A stretch of 64,000 nucleotides of DNA. Origin: Siphonodentalium dalli. Lineage: Eukaryota; Mollusca; Scaphopoda; Gadilida; Siphonodentaliidae. The DNA lies in the NCBI GenBank assembly GCA_032622095.1, contig CP136061.1, positions 131,206,754 to 131,270,753 on the forward strand, read 5' to 3'. Of this stretch, positions 1 through 11,385 are shown one piece after another. The position numbers were made by a program, and so were the translations under genes. The notes beneath the pieces are model-generated. The model made no database searches, was not told the DNA's origin, and saw only the letters and a program-made list of their open reading frames with translations. Position 1 is the first letter of the stretch. Every line of letters starts with the position of its first letter.

Positions 1-1254
1 GTTAATTTATAGACATGTAACTTTTTCAGAATAAAATATCAGGTAAAATGTTGATAAGGCCAAAAAAAAAGAAGCGTTTTGGTTCTCAGGCCCCGCCGCA
101 TTGAATAAAAAGGGCCTCATTAGGCCTTTTTATTGCAATGCCTGATGTTATGGCAAAAAAATTACGAAAAAAATAATTTGAAAAAAAACAAAAGAAAAAC
201 ATTTATTATTATAAACATTGTCCATAGTAGATATGTGTTGAATATTAGTGTGCATTGAGCTCTAACATGTAATGCGTTAAATAGTGACTTGCAGGCTTAC
301 AACATGGAGTAGATGACTACAATTAAGAAAATGATTAGCTGATACTCATGCTCTTCTTACAAATAACAATTAGTCATTGTGAACTAACGTACACTAATTG
401 TAACTCCATACAATTGAAAGGCACATGATTAAATTCAGGATCACATATTAGAATGGTGAGATATCAGTGTTTAGACAACAATAGCAATAGTGAATGTCAG
501 GGGCATTATGAAATGTTAGGTAATCCCAGTCATAGACTGGTAGTACAATGTCATTTTTATATAAGATTAAATGAGTTTATATGCATAACAGTTCCCTCTA
601 CATTTCTGGTTATTACTAGACAGAGGAAGGTATCGTCCATGCTTACTATGTGCAGAAAAAAAATTAAAAATAAAAATAAAACCCTCCCTCCCTCATTGAT
701 TTATAAAAAAAATTGCCCGAGAACCAAAACTCTTTTTTTGTTTGGCCTAAGATGGGATTTTGTGGGAAAAATGAAATTTTCTTGATTTTACCTGTCACAC
801 CAGTTTACTTATGACCTGGTACCGAGAGTGGGTTATCTTGGTTACACTAATTGCAATGTATTTTATATATGCTCACTATGGGAGATTCGCATATGTAAGA
901 GAATGCATTGGCACAGGTTTTTGCAAAATCTCAGAAGCTCCAGTCATGGAAGAATTAATTTGGACTGGATTGTTGTATATAGACTTCATTATATACATAA
1001 CCATGTTATAAACAATATTCTATACATTAGTGCCCTGAGAAAATAAACACTATAAATATTTTGATACAACTTTTGATAAAATTAATTTTTCAAGAAACAC
1101 CCCAAAAACTTATTATATTTCTAGGCCCGCAGTGTTTCAGCCATATTATTTATGATTCCTACCAGTATCTGACTGGTCAATGCTGGTATGTGGTTAACCA
1201 TCAGAAAAGTGATTCTTCAAATTGTTGGAGTCTGATCAATAACTAATTTTGCAG
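1..1254 (+). other. Upstream intron of POGLUT1 (partial), no exon seen
   Basis: This AT-rich stretch ends in a good splice acceptor (tttgcag at 1248-1254) leading into the first recognisable POGLUT1 exon. I found no upstream GT90 exon in it, so the 5' part of the gene lies left of the window. Positions 870-960 resemble 11420-11490 (shared gagaatgcattggcacagg), so part of the intron is a dispersed repeat. The short open frames here look like chance. Confidence 0.6.
99..140. repeat. Short strong hairpin in intron
   Basis: Arms of about 19 bases (cattgaataaaaagggcct and aggcctttttattgcaatg) flank a loop of about 4 bases, with one bulge per arm. It could be the remnant of a small foldback element. 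No function can be read from it. Confidence 0.6.
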
Positions 1255-1422
1255 GTATCTGTACAACTTTAGAGGTGTTGCTGCTAGTTTCCGATTCAAA
1301 CATCTCTTTCTGTGCAAGTCATTGGTCTTCCATGTAGGTGAAGAATGGCAAGAGTTTTTCTATTCTGCTATGAAGCCATGGGTACACTACATTCCAGTGC
1401 GCCAGGACTTAACTAATGTCAG
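1255..1422 (+). CDS. POGLUT1: Protein O-glucosyltransferase 1 (Rumi/POGLUT1-like), internal exon
   Basis: The exon encodes 55 full codons after one base that completes the previous codon. It contains the GT90/CAP10 signature [19 protein letters not shown] followed by LVFHVGEEW and KPWVHYIPV, which I recognise as the donor-sugar-binding part of Rumi/POGLUT1. In animals this ER enzyme transfers glucose (or xylose) from UDP-sugar to serine in C-X-S-X-P/A-C motifs of EGF repeats, Notch above all. The acceptor is tttgcag and the donor is gtaagg at 1423, leaving a two-base split codon that joins in frame to the exon at 3794. The three exons here encode about 118 residues, the C-terminal third of the family. 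KDELC/POGLUT2-3 are more distant relatives, and the local sequence fits POGLUT1 better. The gene is incomplete at its 5' end. Confidence 0.92.
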
Positions 1423-1485
1423 GTAAGGGCAATATTTGCATATTTGTATGATCAAGCCTGGAAATAGTGTGTCTGTCATATGCAA

Positions 1486-1570
1486 AATGAGGTCCCCAGA
1501 GGATGAATTTAGTTATGCTATCCTGCACAGTGGGCTAGCATCACCAAATTCACCCTCTGGGGATCTCATT
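1486..1570. repeat. Hairpin repeat H, copy 1
   Basis: Arms of about 25 bases (aatgaggtccccagagg... and ...cctctggggatctcatt) flank a loop of about 35 bases. The same hairpin recurs at 2587-2673, 14941-15028 and 15235-15303. The copies come in pairs flanking a common ~200-bp interior that includes aatttgcagaagata, so the hairpins look like the two ends of one small element. Confidence 0.7.
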
Positions 1571-2402
1571 GTCCCCCGTAAAATTTATTTTCGGGGGACT
1601 ATTGTAATCAGCTCCGTCCGTACGTCCGTGCGTGCATGCATCCGTCCGGAGTTATAACTCCAGTAGTGATCATCCGATTTGATTGAAACTTGGTATATAG
1701 GTGTCTCAACCAAGCACACAGGTGTTCTGCAATTCTAGGATTGATCCGATGTTCTTTTATGGAGTTATTTCCCTTTTTTCAACTTTATTTTTACTTAGAA
1801 AATTTCTCACTTTTTCGGTTTCCAGATGATATCTCAAGTTTGGATCCTTTATTTGCAAATACCGTTTTTATGTGGATCAGTCATATCAAGATACAGGTTG
1901 AGTTCGAATTTGAGTTTGATCCGATGATTTTTCCTAGAGATATGGACGTTTTTCGACTTAGAAAATTCAATTTTCTTCTTTTTTCTTTGGTTTCCGGATG
2001 ATAACTCAAGTTTGGACTGTTCAATTGAAAATTCTGTCTTTTGATCAGTTGTTCATATCAAAATACAAGTCAAGAATTTGAGTTTGATCCAATGATTTTT
2101 CCCAGAGTTATATGGGCCTTTCGACTTTGAATTTTTTTTTTTATAATTTTCTGTATGAGGGTACCTTCATGGTGTAATCAACTCCTCCTACAGTTTTGAT
2201 CGTAGATATTTGAAACTTCAGAGTATTGTTACCCACATATTGCAGATGTGCAACATGTATATAGATGACGGAAAAATTATTTTTTTACGGAATTATTAAC
2301 CCTTTCGACTTAGAACATTTCAATATTTTTTTTATTTCTTTAACAAAGCGGCATCGACTTGCCACGTTGTCGGGGGACACTGTGGTCGGCCGACCTTTTA
2401 TT
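1571..2402. mobile_element. 'gtccccc' family C element inserted in hairpin repeat
   Basis: The element begins with a stem-loop gtcccccg/cgggggac, then a gtccgtcc-rich run. It continues with degenerate units carrying 'gaaacttggtat', 'aagttcgaat' and 'cccttttttcaact', and ends cgggggacac...gaccttttatt. The paired hairpin copy at 14941-15303 lacks it, which dates it as a later insertion. Larger relatives with clearer tandem units lie at 41622-43510, and a fragment at 5395-5430. It has no coding capacity. Confidence 0.65.
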
Positions 2403-2586
2403 CTGTTTAGGACTCATCTTCTGGGAAGTATCTTATAGTCTCAAGTTAACATTGTTTTTAGTTTTTTTCCCTTCTGGGAAGTTTCTATATCCCCTAATTT
2501 GCAGAAGATAAAATGCATAATCGAGTTGACTTCAACTGGGGAACTTCAATCTGATCCTTGTCTCCCATTGCAGTTGAAGCCTTACC

Positions 2587-2673
2587 AGAATGAGTTCCCC
2601 AGATGGTGAATTTGGTGATACTAGCCAGCTGTTCAGGATAGCATCACGAAATTCACCCTCTGGGAACCTCATT
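2587..2673. repeat. Hairpin repeat H, copy 2
   Basis: Arms are aatgagttccccaga.. and ..tctgggaacctcatt, more diverged than copy 1. Positions 2408-2586 between the inserted element and this hairpin match 15029-15234, so 1486-2673 is one element pair interrupted by the family C insertion. Confidence 0.65.
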
Positions 2674-3793
2674 GTTATGGTCCTTTGTTGGAACTTGGGC
2701 TCAAATTTATTTCTGAATGATGACTTCAGTTATTGTTGACTGAATGGAATGACATTTGGTATGTATGTATATTTACAACAATAAATACAGGTTATTTTAC
2801 CAAAATTACTGACTATTTTCAACATTAAAATTTGGTTTTGCTTTGTTTCTGGATGATAAATACAGTTGCATAATCACCACCGAAGGGGTATCTGTTTGCA
2901 GTGGTTCAAATTTGATTTTCAGTTGATATTTCCAACTGTTATTGAATTTTTCATGGTGGTTTCTTGTTTTAACTATTATATACAATAATATATATAATAA
3001 GTTAATTAAATATAGTGTTCCAAATAAGTGTGCAGTCCTAAATAAACATGCAGGGTGGAAATCCTGATACAATTTAATAACATGTAGACCCGATAAATGT
3101 GCAGGAAGTGTAGTACGAGATCCAAGTGACTACTTTACACTGGGGAAATATATAGCAGGACCAAGTATGTATATGTGTAGGTACATGTATAATTAGTTGT
3201 ATTGTTGATAAATTGATTATTTTACATGGCATGCAAGATCACCAAGGGTCTAAAATTACATTGTTTCCACTACTAGATAGTTATCATCTCATACCTAGTA
3301 CTAGTAGTATGCTCACCAGTACTATGATCACCAGATCGGCTATTTTGAACTTATCAGCTAAAGTTTGCTTTATTTTTCTTTCCGCCAAAGAGATCTGTAT
3401 CATTTTGAGTAAATCAGTTTTAAAAATAAAGCATGATTGTTTCCCCTGTTTGACTTTCTATTAGTATATTTATGTCATACATTTAGTATCAATACTAGTA
3501 ATGCAAATGGTGCATGATGGTGTCAAAATATACAGCTGGCTTCAATGGAGAAATAAGAAACCAAAACATACTCAAGTTTCCGGCAGGGGGAGCAAATACA
3601 TTAAAAATGCAGACCAAAATAAGCATCGTGCAAGGTGGAAATTTTCGATGAAATTAATAAAGGTGCATGCACGTTTATTTGAAACACTAGAATAAATCCA
3701 TAATTTTAAGATTAAGGACAAATGATCGTGAAAGTGAATTGAATCAAATATTGAAACTGAACGTCCATTTTGATCTTCAACATTTTATTGCAG

Positions 3794-3850
3794 AGAACTG
3801 TTGGAGTTTGCGAAAGAGAATGATGAAATTGCAAAAGAAATAGCTCAAAG
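3794..3850 (+). CDS. POGLUT1: POGLUT1-like, penultimate exon
   Basis: This 57-base exon has acceptor tttattgcag and donor gtaaaa. Its first base completes an arginine codon split with the exon ending at 1422, and its last two bases leave another split codon. The product ELLEFAKENDEIAKEIAQ is the helical stretch that follows the sugar-binding region in Rumi/POGLUT1, where the family has a similar ELLxFxKxNDxxAxEIAER. Such a short exon would be missed by ORF calling. Confidence 0.88.
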
Positions 3851-4262
3851 GTAAAATTAAGTTTAATTATATTTTCACTCCGATACAAGTACTACAAATG
3901 TACATTCGACCCACCTTATTAAAATGTACATTCGCCCACCTTATTACAGCATCATATGCTTTAATATTTACACCAACGGAAGAAGTGAATGGTGGGTAAT
4001 ATGCATCTGGTCCTCCGTCCGTTTGAGCCATGGCTTATCGGATCTCAGTAAAATTTGGGAAGGATGTCGGCTATCAAGAGGGAATTTCAGAGAAGTATCC
4101 AATGATGTTACTCGCAATTTCTGTTCTAGAGTTATTTCTCTTTGTTCATCTGGATATATTGATTTTTCTTCCATCCGAGAATTTATCTTGGCCAAATTTG
4201 GTTTTCAGATGCTATGGAGTATGCAATCTCTTTCATTCAAGCTACAACATTATTTTTTTCAG
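3851..4262 (+). other. POGLUT1 last intron
   Basis: The 412-base intron runs from gtaaaa to ttttttcag. It contains a degenerate repeat (tctcgtccgtttgagc region) distantly like the tandem families elsewhere, including 'gagttatttctctttgttcat' and 'aaatttggttttcagatg'. No coding content is seen. Confidence 0.75.
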
Positions 4263-4395
4263 AGGTTATCAGTTTATATGGGACCACCTGGATTTAAAAC
4301 ATGTCCGGTGCTACTGGAAAACTCTCCTCAAAAGATACGGCAAACTGCTGCAGTGGAAACCTACCAAAGACAAGTCATACAAACATATCAAATGA
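4263..4395 (+). CDS. POGLUT1: POGLUT1-like, terminal exon and stop
   Basis: The acceptor is the polypyrimidine run ending ttttttcag at 4262. The first base completes a split arginine codon; 43 codons then encode GYQFIWDHLDLKHVRCYW and KTLLKRYGKLLQW and end in TGA at 4393-4395. The W/CYW pattern matches the C-terminal helix of POGLUT1. Oddly, the protein ends ...SYKHIK with no KDEL-like ER retention tail, whereas the human enzyme ends KTEL. The open frame continuing upstream of 4263 is intron read-through. The first AATAAA after the stop is at 4823, inside a repeat fragment, so the real polyadenylation site is uncertain. Confidence 0.88.
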
Positions 4396-5670
4396 ACCAG
4401 CTTTAATTGTGATTATTCCATAGTCTGAATTACTCATGCCTGACCTGTTAACTATACGACTCGATTAATTTTTTTTATACAAAACATTGATGGTTTTCTA
4501 AGAATTTGCCATGCAGAATTGTGCAGAACCTAACCGAGTCCCAATTTTTGATTATCTTGACAAAGTCAAGTTTGAGCTATTGCCATGGGTTGGCATCTGT
4601 CAACAATTTCCTTTGGCACACCCTAGTACAGGCCACATCCCACATCTGATCGCAGCAGTCATCTTAGGTTTCACATTTTAATTTATCAGCTAGCGCTGCA
4701 GCCTACATTCATTGGAGAATTATTTTGAAAATTTACAGTCATGTTTAGTATCACCTCTAGACGGGATCTATTGACCTCTGGTATTGCTTAAACTTTTCCA
4801 CTTTCATTATTGCTCCATTGATAATAAATAATGTATGACATTATCTCCCTCTCCAAGTTGACACATTCATTTTGGGTATATTATTTTTAAGCACAATGCC
4901 TCGGCTTAAGCACCATTTCATGTTAGCTTACACAATACAATCCATTTACTGAAACTTTTTTACTATCCTTCTTTATCATTCTATTGACTCTCAGCATAAA
5001 ATTATTAACGCCTCCACAAGTTGAGCTACAATGTCACTGACACTTTCATTTGACATAGAATAGTACATCATTGGACGCATCTTTTGTCCGAGTCTGTATT
5101 CTGTCATTGTCCAGTCAATTTTATTTTAAACTTGGCACAGATGTCAACCAGCATGGGAACCTGCGCACCTGTGATTTTAAAGGTTCAGTCGTAATAATTT
5201 TGGCAGAGTTATTGCCATTTTCGACATATAAATATTTTCTGTTTTTTTTTATTTAGAGTTATTGACTCTGTCTCGACACATTGAAGATGTGCAACATATT
5301 TTGTGAATATGCACTTTGTTGTAATAAATTCCTCCTACAGTTTGTAGTATAGGGACCTGAATCCCATAAATCCTTCAAAACTGCCACCTTCGTCGGGGGA
5401 CATTTTGGTCAGCGACCTTTTATTAGTAAATTGTATTGACATATATTTGAAAGCTTTGCTGTTTATGGTTAGTTTTAAGGTGTTAGTCTTTTGCATATTC
5501 ATATATTTTTCTATGCATTTATATTGTTGAAGTTTTACATTCCAAGAATAAATTATATGTTATGGTAGATCTTGAAATTCATTCATCTTCCCAGTGTGTC
5601 ATCTAATCCAATTCTTACAAATAAAAAGATAGTTGTTCCCACATCCGGCTGTAACAAGCAATCTGATTGG
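4396..5670. other. POGLUT1 3' flank with repeat fragments
   Basis: Positions 4550-4670 match the left end of the tandem-core B element (tttgagctattgccatgg, then tcaacaatttcctttggca). Positions 4800-5065 contain two copies of its right end (aagttgagctacaatgtc, cactgacactttcattt). Positions 5330-5435 carry a family C end (cgggggacattttgg, gcgaccttttatta). The 3' UTR must overlap part of this. Confidence 0.55.
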
Positions 5671-5678
5671 CTACAATG

Positions 5679-6822
5679 TAGGGCCCGACGAATTGGCAAT
5701 ATCAACATCGAATCGAATCTCAAATCAAATCTTTTTCAAACACTTTAGTAGATTGGCGGTACCGATGAGTGGGAGGTACGAGCAAAAATGGGGGCAAATA
5801 TCCGATGATTTTATAACGTCAGTTAGATTACGAAGGGGTTTATTAAACTTAATTTCTATGACATGCTATGAACAGTATTTAATCAGTTTTAAACAGTTTA
5901 ATATATGAGAATGGCACGACATCATTTCATATTTTGTGCCACTGGGACTATGTGTGAAGCTCGTGAAAGTAAGCAGTTTGGAACTTTGGAGTCAATGGAG
6001 TCTGATTCGAGTCATTGCAAACGGAAACTCTTCTGCGCATGTATACACTTCACCCTGTCGCGCACAGCAGGCATGCGTGATATCAAAATTGCGCATCGTG
6101 ACTTGGGAATGGCATACGAAAATGGGATTACAGGATCTATGTATAGTATCCCAACTTGGGCCTATCGGATCAATTGAGTTGTCATGAAAGCTAAATGGTC
6201 AACCATATTCCATTTCCAGGATAACATATGCTGTATAAAGATGTTGACCGGATTTGGACACGACATGTTGGAGCCCAAAATGTTTATTTAATATATTTAT
6301 ATCGTGTTAAGTTTTAAATTAAAAAAATATATTATATGATTGAGTTGAGTAACGCAATATAGGCTTTTCTGGTAAGAATGTCAAATACCGACATACAAAT
6401 ATGTCCCACAAGAAATTCATTCGCTTTCGCAGCTGGGGCCAGGCAAAATCGCGACATTGCTGGTTTTATGTGGTGGAGGAAACCCATGTGCGCTACGATT
6501 ATGGTACAACCGTGATGAACACGCGAACCATCACATACCTACCAGCAGGTTGCACGGGTAACCCACCGACCTGACACGATTAACCAGCGCTGGGACTGGT
6601 AGGCCAATATATATATGAGCAGTGGGCTATTGGACAACTCAACTATACACATTGGACCACAGAGGTGCCAGATTGTATATATAATGCAGTCTATTCCCGG
6701 TGATAAAGGACTTGTATACAAAGATTCGAAATACCCCGAATCACACGACCGCTTTCGAATCGAATCGAATCTGAACGTAAGATTCGAAATCGAATCGAAT
6801 CTCGAAGCTTCGTCGGGCCCTA
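5679..6822. mobile_element. hAT-like MITE, complete, with 8-bp target duplication
   Basis: Terminal inverted repeats are tagggcccgacgaa and ttcgtcgggccctactype at the right end (read ttcgtcgggcccta). The flanks are ctacaatg (5671-5678) and caacaatg (6823-6830), matching at 7 of 8 bases, as expected of hAT insertions. Both ends hold runs of gaatcgaatc. The interior carries ggtggaggaaaccc and has no transposase-like frame. Positions 6231-6850 are nearly identical to 10795-11413, and a rearranged related site without the element lies at 10150-10345. Confidence 0.8.
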
Positions 6823-6830
6823 CAACAATG

Positions 6831-7010
6831 CCACATTCAATTCACCATGTCCCCCATCACCCTTGACAGCGGGGCAGAAGAGAACATGCATGTATATGAG
6901 CAAGTGAAACATCGGGGGTATATGAATTACTCTTGAACTGGCAGTTTCCACAAATCTTGATGTTGCTTTAGCATGCCGTTTGATGTCACCTTATGCCTGA
7001 TCCACAGGTC
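6831..7010. repeat. Flanking dispersed repeat around the hAT-like MITE
   Basis: Together with 5638-5678 this forms the older repeat into which the MITE inserted. Its reverse complement, uninterrupted, is at 10150-10345 (shared gggggtatatgaa and gaactggcagttt). A short piece also follows the second MITE copy at 11394-11413. Confidence 0.7.
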
Positions 7011-7130
7011 GGCTACTGAATTCTTATTGGTGTGAACTAAGGTGAGGGTATGTGGAGATTTGATACCTGGATGTATCTTTTAGAACCCCCCTGCTCTGTC
7101 TCATGGTTAAAAATTCCCCCCCCCCATTAT

Positions 7131-9082
7131 TAGCTCAACTTACTTTGCAAGTTTGAGTTATTGCCATGGGTTGGTGTCCGTCAACAATTTCCTTTGGCGT
7201 GGGCTACAGGTCGTATCTTTGGTCTGATCTTTATGAAATTAGTTATGAATGTTGACATTGACATGTAGATGGGAACGAGTCATTTTGGGGTCATTCGGCC
7301 AAAAAAATGGCTGCTGGTGGCCATCTTGGATTTTACTCTTTGCATCACTAAATCCTTTTGACACATCCTACAGACCACATCTCTGATCCGGTCATCACCA
7401 AACTTCATATGGATCATCGGGGCGACCTCTAGATGGGAACGAGTCATTTTGCAAAAAAACATGGCCGCCGTCAGCCATCTTGGATTTTACTCTTTGCATC
7501 ACTAAATACTTTGGCTCGGGCTACAGGTCGTATGTTTTGTCTGATCTTTATGAAATTTGTCATGAATATTGACATTGACATGTAGATGGGAACGAGTTAT
7601 TTTGCCAAAAAACATGGCCGCCGTCAGCCATCTTGGATTTTACTCTTTGCATCACTAAATACTTTGGCTCGGGCTACAGGTCGTATGTTTTGTCTGATAT
7701 TTATGAAATTTGTCATGAATATTGACATTGACATGTAGATGGGAACGAGTTATTTTGGGGTCATTCGGCCAAAAAACATGGCCATCTTGGATTTCAAAAT
7801 TAAATCCATTGGCGCGGGCTACAGGCTGTACTGTTTGTCTGATCATCATAAAATTTGTCAATGTTGACATTTACATGTAGATGGGAACGAGTCATTTTAG
7901 GATCATTCGGCCAAAAAACATGGCCGCTGGTGGCCATCTTGGATTTTACTCTTTGCATCACTAAATCCTTTGACACAGCCTACAGACCACATCTCTGATC
8001 CGATCATCACCAAACTTCATATGAATCATCGGGGTGACCTCTAGATGGGAACGAGTCATTTTTGGGGTCATTTGGCAAAAAAACATGGCCGCCGTCAGCC
8101 ATCTTGGATTTTACTCTTTGCATCACTAAATACTTTGGCGCGGGCTACAGGTCGTATCTTTGGTCTGATCTTTATGAAATTTGTCATGAATGTTGACATT
8201 GACATGTAGATGGGAACGAGTCATTTTGGGGTCATTCGGCCAAAAAGCATGGCCGCTGGTGGCCATCTTGGATTTCAAATTTGAATTCATTGGCGCGGGC
8301 TACAGGCCGTACTGTTTGTCTGATCATCATAAAATTTGTCATGAATGTTGACATTTACATGTAGATGGGAACAAGTCATTATTTTAGGATCATTCGGCCA
8401 AAAAACATGGCCGCTGGTGGCCATCTTGGATTTTACTCTTTGCATCACTAAATACTTTCACACACCCTACAGAACACAACCCTGATCCGATCATCACCAA
8501 ACTTCATATGGATCATTGGGGTGGTCCCTAGTTGGGCACGAATCATTTTAGGGTAATTCGGCCAAAAAACATGGCCGCTGGTGGCCATCTTGGCTTTCAA
8601 AATTGAATCCATTGGCGCGGGCTATAGGCCGTACTGTCTGTCTGATCATCATAAAATTTGTCAGGAATGTTGACATTTACATGTAGATGGGAATGAGTCA
8701 TTTTAGCCAAAAAACATGGCCGCTGGCGGTCATCTTGGATTTTACTCTTTGCATCACTAAATCCTTTGACACATCCTACAGACCACATCCATGATCTGAT
8801 CATCACCAAACTGCATATGGATCATCGGGGTGACCTCTTGGTGGGAACGAGTCATTTTGGGGTCATTCGGCCAAAAAATATGGCCATTTTGGATTTTACT
8901 CTTTGTATGACTAAATATTTCTACAAAATCCATTAGCATGGGTTATAGACCGATCTGATCTTAACTTACTTAGACATTTCAATTATCACCTTTCCTAATT
9001 CCTCCATTTACTGTCAACCATTAAATTATTCCCCTACCTAAGTTTAGCTACAGTGTAATTGACACTTTCATTACCAGATATA
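7131..9082 (+). mobile_element. Tandem-core element B, copy 1 (about 11 units)
   Basis: The left end is tttagct/agctcaactt, a near-palindrome with gcaagtttgag, followed by attgccatgggttgg. The core is about eleven units of roughly 142-167 bases, each with agatgggaacgagtcatttt, ggtcattcggccaaaaaaca, tggccgctggtggccatctt and gcgggctacaggtcgta. The right end is gtttagctacagtgtaattg and acactttcatt. Short frames read through it are satellite translations. The architecture resembles tandem-core non-autonomous elements of the pearl/HINE type, which is an inference. Confidence 0.8.
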
Positions 9083-10149
9083 ACTTATAATATCTTATTC
9101 CTCCACCCGGTTGAAATATATGGCTTTATATACACAAAACTACACTAGTGTGTTACTAGCCATCAGTTTAGGGCACAAGTGTTATTCTTCCACAATCTCA
9201 ACCCTTTAGGTTCCCCCAAATTAAAGTTGGTAAACGCTGTGCCCAAAATATGGAAATGTGCCCAAAATTAACATGACCATGCACTTTTTGTGAGAAATAT
9301 CTATCGAGATGTATTGAATGTTTTTTGTGGTCTAAATTTCAACATTTTCTTCTACAACCAGGTGGGTCCATGCTTCATCCTGACGTGCCCAAATTCCACC
9401 AAACTAAATACCTGAGATTCTCAAGATTACCATAAATTGTCGCAATTGATTCAAAATAACATATACCTTGACCATTTCGTAAATGTCAAAATAGTCAACG
9501 ATGTTTAGTTGTTCAGCTGATAAGTAATGGCCTCAAGCTGTTTGTTGAACACCCTACAAGTGAATCCAGTTTCCTATGCCTGTTGTCTACTGATGTGATC
9601 TGAACATCCCTACAGATGCTGAATAGTTCATTCCATTGTATACTTTTTATAACTGAATTGGAGAATATTTTCAGTGATAAAAAGGGTCTATTTCATTTAC
9701 AAGTACTATTGGAACATATTCTATATGCCTAATACTGAGGTAGACAAGTTACCCTCTGGGATAAAAACATTAATTTGATACAACATATTTTTCACTAACT
9801 GGGCCATGGTTAGTGATTCTGGCTCTCACATTTCTGCGATCTGTTCATTGATGGCGACAATCACAACATGTATGACCAAAGCACCATGTTACAATATTTT
9901 GTGTTCTAACAAAACCCAATGGTTTTCAGTCTTTATGCATATTTATATCCAAGATATATTATAAGTTATCTACTAGTATGGCAACATCAGGGGTACATAT
10001 ATTTAATACCTGGATGTTGATCCAGGCATTAAATCTCCATGTGCCCCTCAATGTTGTCCGAGTAACGATTTTTTTCCCCTCAACAATAGCAAAGTGTGGA
10101 TTTCAATGTTATGACATCAATCCACACAAATAAGAATAATACGGATCTG
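9083..10149. other. AT-rich intergenic stretch
   Basis: I see no gene, clear inverted repeat or tandem array here. It may contain old repeat copies too diverged to recognise by eye. Confidence 0.5.
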
Positions 10150-10345
10150 GCATCAAAATCGCCGAGCAAGAGCAATGTCACGATTGATTGAAACTGCCAG
10201 TTCAAATGTCATTCATATACCCCTAATGTTTCAGTGTGTTCATATACCCCCAATTTTTCGCGTGCACATTCTCTTAAACCCTGCTGTCATGGGTGACTGG
10301 GAAGATGGTGATTTGAATGTGTATTGTAGCCAATCAGATTGATAG
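10150..10345 (-). repeat. MITE-free relative of the hAT-like insertion site
   Basis: Read on the - strand this gives caatctgattggctacaat followed directly by acacattcaaatcacc, then gacagcagggtt and gggggtatatgaa. Those are the two flanks of the MITE at 5679-6822 joined without it. This supports the boundaries and the 8-bp duplication of that MITE. Confidence 0.75.
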
Positions 10346-10794
10346 TTACAACTGGATCTGGGGACAAAGAAATATAAACAAAATATTTTCGTAGTCTAAC
10401 CATTAGCCAACCAACCCAGAGACTCACACCATGTAATCACTTGAAAGCAGTTTGTTCCAAAATCCAGTTGTCTGTTGTTATGTCTGCGCTTGGTGTGCAT
10501 TTTTTCTATGCCACCCTGCAATTAAAAAAGTGAAAACTCTTGGTGTGATACCGATAAAAGAAAACAATCAACATGGCTTCCCGTTTCAAATAGAAATTTT
10601 GAAGATAAAACAATGCTCACCAAGAATGGAAATATTAACAACCGAGAACAGGATTTTGGACCAAAAAGCATTCAAGTGTGTACACGGTGTGAGACTGAGG
10701 CCTGTGGAGCATACTGTAAATAAGCTTTGACAGGCGCGATATCCACAAATTTTATATCATCTTAGCCTTTCAAACCGGCCTCCCCTTTTATGCG
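10346..10794. other. Unassigned stretch with a short Cys-rich frame
   Basis: A frame of about 65 codons ending in TAA at 10721-10723 ends in QVCTRCETEACGAYCK, a C-x2-C-x4-C-x3-C pattern. It could be a remnant of a transposase zinc finger, or chance. No other support is visible. Confidence 0.25.
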
Positions 10795-11385
10795 ATACTG
10801 TATAAAGATGTTAACCGGATTTGGAAACGACATGTTGGAGCCCAAAATGTTTATTTAATATATTTATATCGTGTTAAGTTTTAAATTAAAAAAATATATT
10901 ATTATGATTGAGTTGAGTAACGCAATATAGGCTTTTCTGGTAAGAATGTCCAATACCGACATACAAATATGTCCCACAAGAAATTCACTCGCTTCCGCAG
11001 CTGGGGCCAGGCAAAATCGCGACATTGCTGGTTTTATGTGGTGGAGGAAACCCATGTGCGCTACGATTATGGTACAACCGTGATGAACACGCGAACCATC
11101 ACAGACCTACCAGCAGGTTGCACGAGTAACCCACCGACCTGACACAATTAACCAACGCTGGGACTGGTAGGCCAATATATATATGAGCAGTGGGCTATTG
11201 GACAACTCAACTATACACATTGGACCACGGAGGTGCCAGATTGTATATATAATGCAGTCTATTCCCGGTGATAAAGGACTTGTATACAAAGATTCGAAAT
11301 ACCCCGAATCACACAACCGCTTTCGAATCGAATCGGAACGTAAGATTCGAAATCGAATCGAATCTCGAAGCTTCGTCGGGCCCTA
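10795..11385. mobile_element. hAT-like MITE, copy 2, left end missing
   Basis: It is nearly identical to 6231-6822 and ends ttcgtcgggcccta at 11385, followed by ctacaatg (11386-11393), the same target octamer as copy 1. The left terminal repeat is absent, so this is a truncated copy or a segmental duplication that took part of the flank with it. Confidence 0.75.

Larger units (their letters stand above)
1423..3793 (+). other. POGLUT1 intron filled with repeats
   Basis: The intron runs from gtaagg to tttattgcag. It holds two 'gaggtccccagagg' hairpin repeats (1486-1570 and 2587-2673), an inserted 'gtccccc' element between them (1571-2402), and a stretch (2408-2580) matching 15029-15230. From 2680 to 3790 I see only AT-rich sequence with no recognisable feature. 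Confidence 0.7.

Noticed and set aside
453-785. 110-codon frame at the left edge
   Set aside because: AT-rich low-complexity peptide with no domain, lying in the POGLUT1 upstream intron.
10530-10723. Short frame ending in a C-x2-C-x4-C-x3-C pattern, possible piggyBac-type zinc finger
   Set aside because: Only about 65 codons, no upstream catalytic domain and no conserved histidine. The TTAA elements nearby make it tempting, but the pattern could be chance.
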